In this document: positions 62,084-64,000 of the stretch, one piece after another
How the letters are laid out: each line of letters begins with the position of its first letter
Numbering within the stretch: position 1 is the first letter of the stretch
Assembly (NCBI RefSeq): GCF_900114635.1
Contig: NZ_FOTQ01000003.1
Location: 188,501 to 252,500 of the forward strand
Origin: Shimia aestuarii
GTDB lineage: Bacteria > Pseudomonadota > Alphaproteobacteria > Rhodobacterales > Rhodobacteraceae
Direction of reading: 5' to 3'
DNA length: 64,000 bases
Program-made: the position numbers and the translations under genes
Notes under the pieces: model-generated
Seen by the model: the letters and a program-made list of their open reading frames with translations, nothing else
Told to the model about the DNA's origin: nothing
Databases searched by the model: none

Positions 62084-63265
62084 ATGGTGTTCCCCGAGCG
62101 GTTTTCGAACCTACCGGCCTATGCGTTTCCGCGTTTGCGGGCGCTTTTGGACCATCTGGACCCGGGCGGTCCGGTGGTGCACATGACGATTGGCGAACCC
62201 AAGCATGCTTTTCCAGCATGGGTCACCGATGTGATTTCCGAACATGCCGAAGGGTTCAATCAATATCCTCCCAATGACGGCACACCGGAGTTGCAGCAGG
62301 CGATTTCGGATTGGATCTTGCGGCGCTATGGCGTTGCGGTGGACCCGGCGACGCAGGTGATGGCGCTCAATGGCACGCGCGAAGGGCTCTACAATGCCGC
62401 CATGGCGCTTTGTCCCGAAGAGAAGGACGGGCAGGCGCCTGTCATTCTCACGCCGAACCCGTTCTACCAGGTCTATGCGGTGGCGGCGATCTCGGTTCGG
62501 GCAGAGCCGGTTTATGTTGCGGCGCGGGCGGAAAACGGATTCCTGCCGGACTATTGCGCCCTGCCCGAGGACGTGCTGCGGCGCACGGCAATTGCCTATC
62601 TCTGTTCGCCGGCCAACCCGCAGGGCGCGGTGGCGGATCGCGCCTATTGGGAAGCGCTGATCGCGCTGGCCGAGCGGTATGATTTCCGCATTTTCGCGGA
62701 TGAATGTTATTCGGAAATCTACCGGGGCGAGGCACCGGTGGGCGCGTTGCAAGTTGCTGCGGAGATGGGGGCCGATCCAGAGCGGGTAGTGATTTTCCAT
62801 TCGCTTTCCAAGCGGTCGAACCTGCCGGGGCTGCGGTCGGGATTTGTTGCGGGCGGGCCGGAGAGCCTCAAGCGTATCATGCAGCTTCGGGCCTATTCAG
62901 GGGCGCCCTTGCCGTTGCCGTTGCAGCGCGCGGCGGAAAAGGTTTGGGCGGATGAGGCGCATGTCGAGGAAAACCGCCGACTTTATGCCGAAAAGTTTGA
63001 CCTGGCAGATGAAATTTTCGCGGATGTGCCGGGCTATGTCAGCCCGCGGGCCGGGTTTTTCCTGTGGCTGCCGGTCGAAGATGGCGAGGCAGCAGCGGTG
63101 AAGGCGTGGACGGAAACAGGGGTCCGGGTGTTGCCGGGCGCGTATCTCAGTCGCGATGTAAACGGGGAAAACCCCGGTAAAGGGTATGTTCGGGTCGCGC
63201 TGGTGGCCCCAAAGGCCGAGGTGGCTGAAGCGCTGACAAAGCTGCGCGACTGCCTCTACGGATAA
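62084..63265 (+). CDS. class I/II aminotransferase (DapC-like)
   Basis: This 393-aa protein of fold type I has MTIGEPKHAFPAWVTDVISE, QYPPNDGTPELQQAISDWIL, SPANPQGAV, and PLP Lys in IFHSLSKRSNLPGLRSGFVA. SKRSN-type text and the position before ftsK match predicted succinyl-diaminopimelate aminotransferases (DapC) of alphaproteobacteria. The DapC role is inferred, since other acidic acceptors are possible. Confidence 0.85.
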   Translation: MVFPERFSNLPAYAFPRLRALLDHLDPGGPVVHMTIGEPKHAFPAWVTDVISEHAEGFNQYPPNDGTPELQQAISDWILRRYGVAVDPATQVMALNGTREGLYNAAMALCPEEKDGQAPVILTPNPFYQVYAVAAISVRAEPVYVAARAENGFLPDYCALPEDVLRRTAIAYLCSPANPQGAVADRAYWEALIALAERYDFRIFADECYSEIYRGEAPVGALQVAAEMGADPERVVIFHSLSKRSNLPGLRSGFVAGGPESLKRIMQLRAYSGAPLPLPLQRAAEKVWADEAHVEENRRLYAEKFDLADEIFADVPGYVSPRAGFFLWLPVEDGEAAAVKAWTETGVRVLPGAYLSRDVNGENPGKGYVRVALVAPKAEVAEALTKLRDCLYG

Positions 63266-63282
63266 AAAGACGAGGGAACGAG

Positions 63283-64000
63283 ATGGCATTTCAGGCACGA
63301 GGGCGGGACCCGCTGTTGGACAGCAACATGCAGGCAGCAATCGAGAAACGCGGCAAGGAGCTGATCGGGATCGTGCTGATCGGGCTGGCCTTGATGTCGG
63401 CTGCGATGATCGCCTCGTACACGCCCAATGACCCGAGCTGGATTTCGGTCACGGATGCGCCGGTGCAGAACTGGATGGGGCGGATTGGCGCGTCGATTGC
63501 GGCGCCGCTGTTCATGATTATTGGCTGGAGCAGCTGGGGATTGGCCTTTGTGCTGGGCGCATGGGGTGTGCGGTTCGCGATGCATTGGGGTGAGGAACGG
63601 GCAATCAACCGCGTGATCCTGGCGCCAATCATGCTTGCGCTTGGGGCGGTCTATGCCTCGACCCTGACGCCGGGCGAAACCTGGACGAACAGTTTCGGGC
63701 TGGGGGGTATGTTCGGCGACACCGTTACGGGCGCACTGTTGACCATTCTTCCGGTGAGCGCGTCGACCGGCGTCAAGCTTTTGTCGCTGGTCATGGGGCT
63801 GGCGTTCGTGGCGATGAGCCTGTTTGTTCTGGGATTCACCCGTGACGAGCTTCAGCGCCTTGCACGGATGGCGATTGTCGGGATCGTTTTGACCTATGCC
63901 GGGTTGATGACGGTGATCGGGCGTGGAGCCAACGGGGCATTCGCCGCCGCAAAGACCGCACAGGCTCGTCGGCAGGAACGGCGTAGTGAAGCCGAGGCCA
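63283..64000 (+). CDS. ftsK: DNA translocase FtsK (3' partial)
   Basis: The gene begins at ATG 63283 (GAGGGAACGAG) and runs off the window. The visible 239 residues are the N-terminal membrane module. A cytosolic MAFQARGRDPLLDSNMQAAI start is followed by four hydrophobic helices (LIGIVLIGLALMSAAMIASY; FMIIGWSSWGLAFVLGAWGV; and two more) and then an Arg/Glu-rich linker. SPNDPSW-like text (YTPNDPSWISV) after helix 1 is typical of FtsK. The motor and gamma domains lie outside. Confidence 0.93.
   Translation, partial: MAFQARGRDPLLDSNMQAAIEKRGKELIGIVLIGLALMSAAMIASYTPNDPSWISVTDAPVQNWMGRIGASIAAPLFMIIGWSSWGLAFVLGAWGVRFAMHWGEERAINRVILAPIMLALGAVYASTLTPGETWTNSFGLGGMFGDTVTGALLTILPVSASTGVKLLSLVMGLAFVAMSLFVLGFTRDELQRLARMAIVGIVLTYAGLMTVIGRGANGAFAAAKTAQARRQERRSEAEA

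Overview
The window looks like chromosomal DNA of a marine alphaproteobacterium of the Rhodobacteraceae (Roseobacter group). This rests on gene content and order typical of that family: infA-maf-rng-yacG beside tRNA-Phe, holA-lptE-leuS, UPF0262 followed by a phosphatase, thioredoxin/LON/Trm112/UbiH-like, amidase and aminotransferase before ftsK. High GC and a single-domain porin agree. No taxonomic search was possible.

Positions 1-15.8 kb are an accessory-looking region. It holds three class III nucleotide cyclase genes with different C-terminal parts, two SAM methyltransferases, an EamA exporter and copies of a degenerate intergenic repeat. It also holds a compact minus-strand operon of circularly permuted ATP-grasp, alpha-E, transglutaminase-like and Anbu (proteasome-related) genes.

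Positions 15.8-27.4 kb are one catabolic locus. A divergent LysR regulator faces a polar amino-acid ABC transporter, followed by a class III aminotransferase, a two-subunit CoA-transferase, an ArgE/DapE-type deacylase, a thiolase, an M20D amidohydrolase and an alanine-racemase-like enzyme. The gene set parallels Bacillus yodT-S-R-Q and fits import and breakdown of an (acylated) beta-amino acid such as N-epsilon-acetyl-beta-lysine.

Positions 27.4-31.2 kb are a scarred mobile region: a broken gamma-aminobutyraldehyde dehydrogenase gene, an antisense gene fragment, a tyrosine recombinase, a perfect 34-bp inverted repeat joining two truncated genes, an array of palindromic iterons, and tRNA-Phe.

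Positions 31.2-64 kb are mainly conserved core genes: translation, RNA processing, tRNA charging, replication, LPS transport, envelope, riboflavin, PLP homeostasis, DNA repair, ubiquinone-type hydroxylation and FtsK. Several regulatory signals are visible in this part. There are two matching GTCAA-N5-TTGAC operators between a GntR gene and an aminotransferase gene. An ATTC-N8-GAAT site of the sulfide/persulfide repressor type precedes a multi-span membrane protein. A perfect FNR box (TTGAT-N4-ATCAA) lies about 40 bp before a likely 80-nt terminator-ended transcript, which is a candidate oxygen-controlled small RNA. Long ORFs antisense to leuS, the porin and other GC-rich genes were treated as coding shadows.
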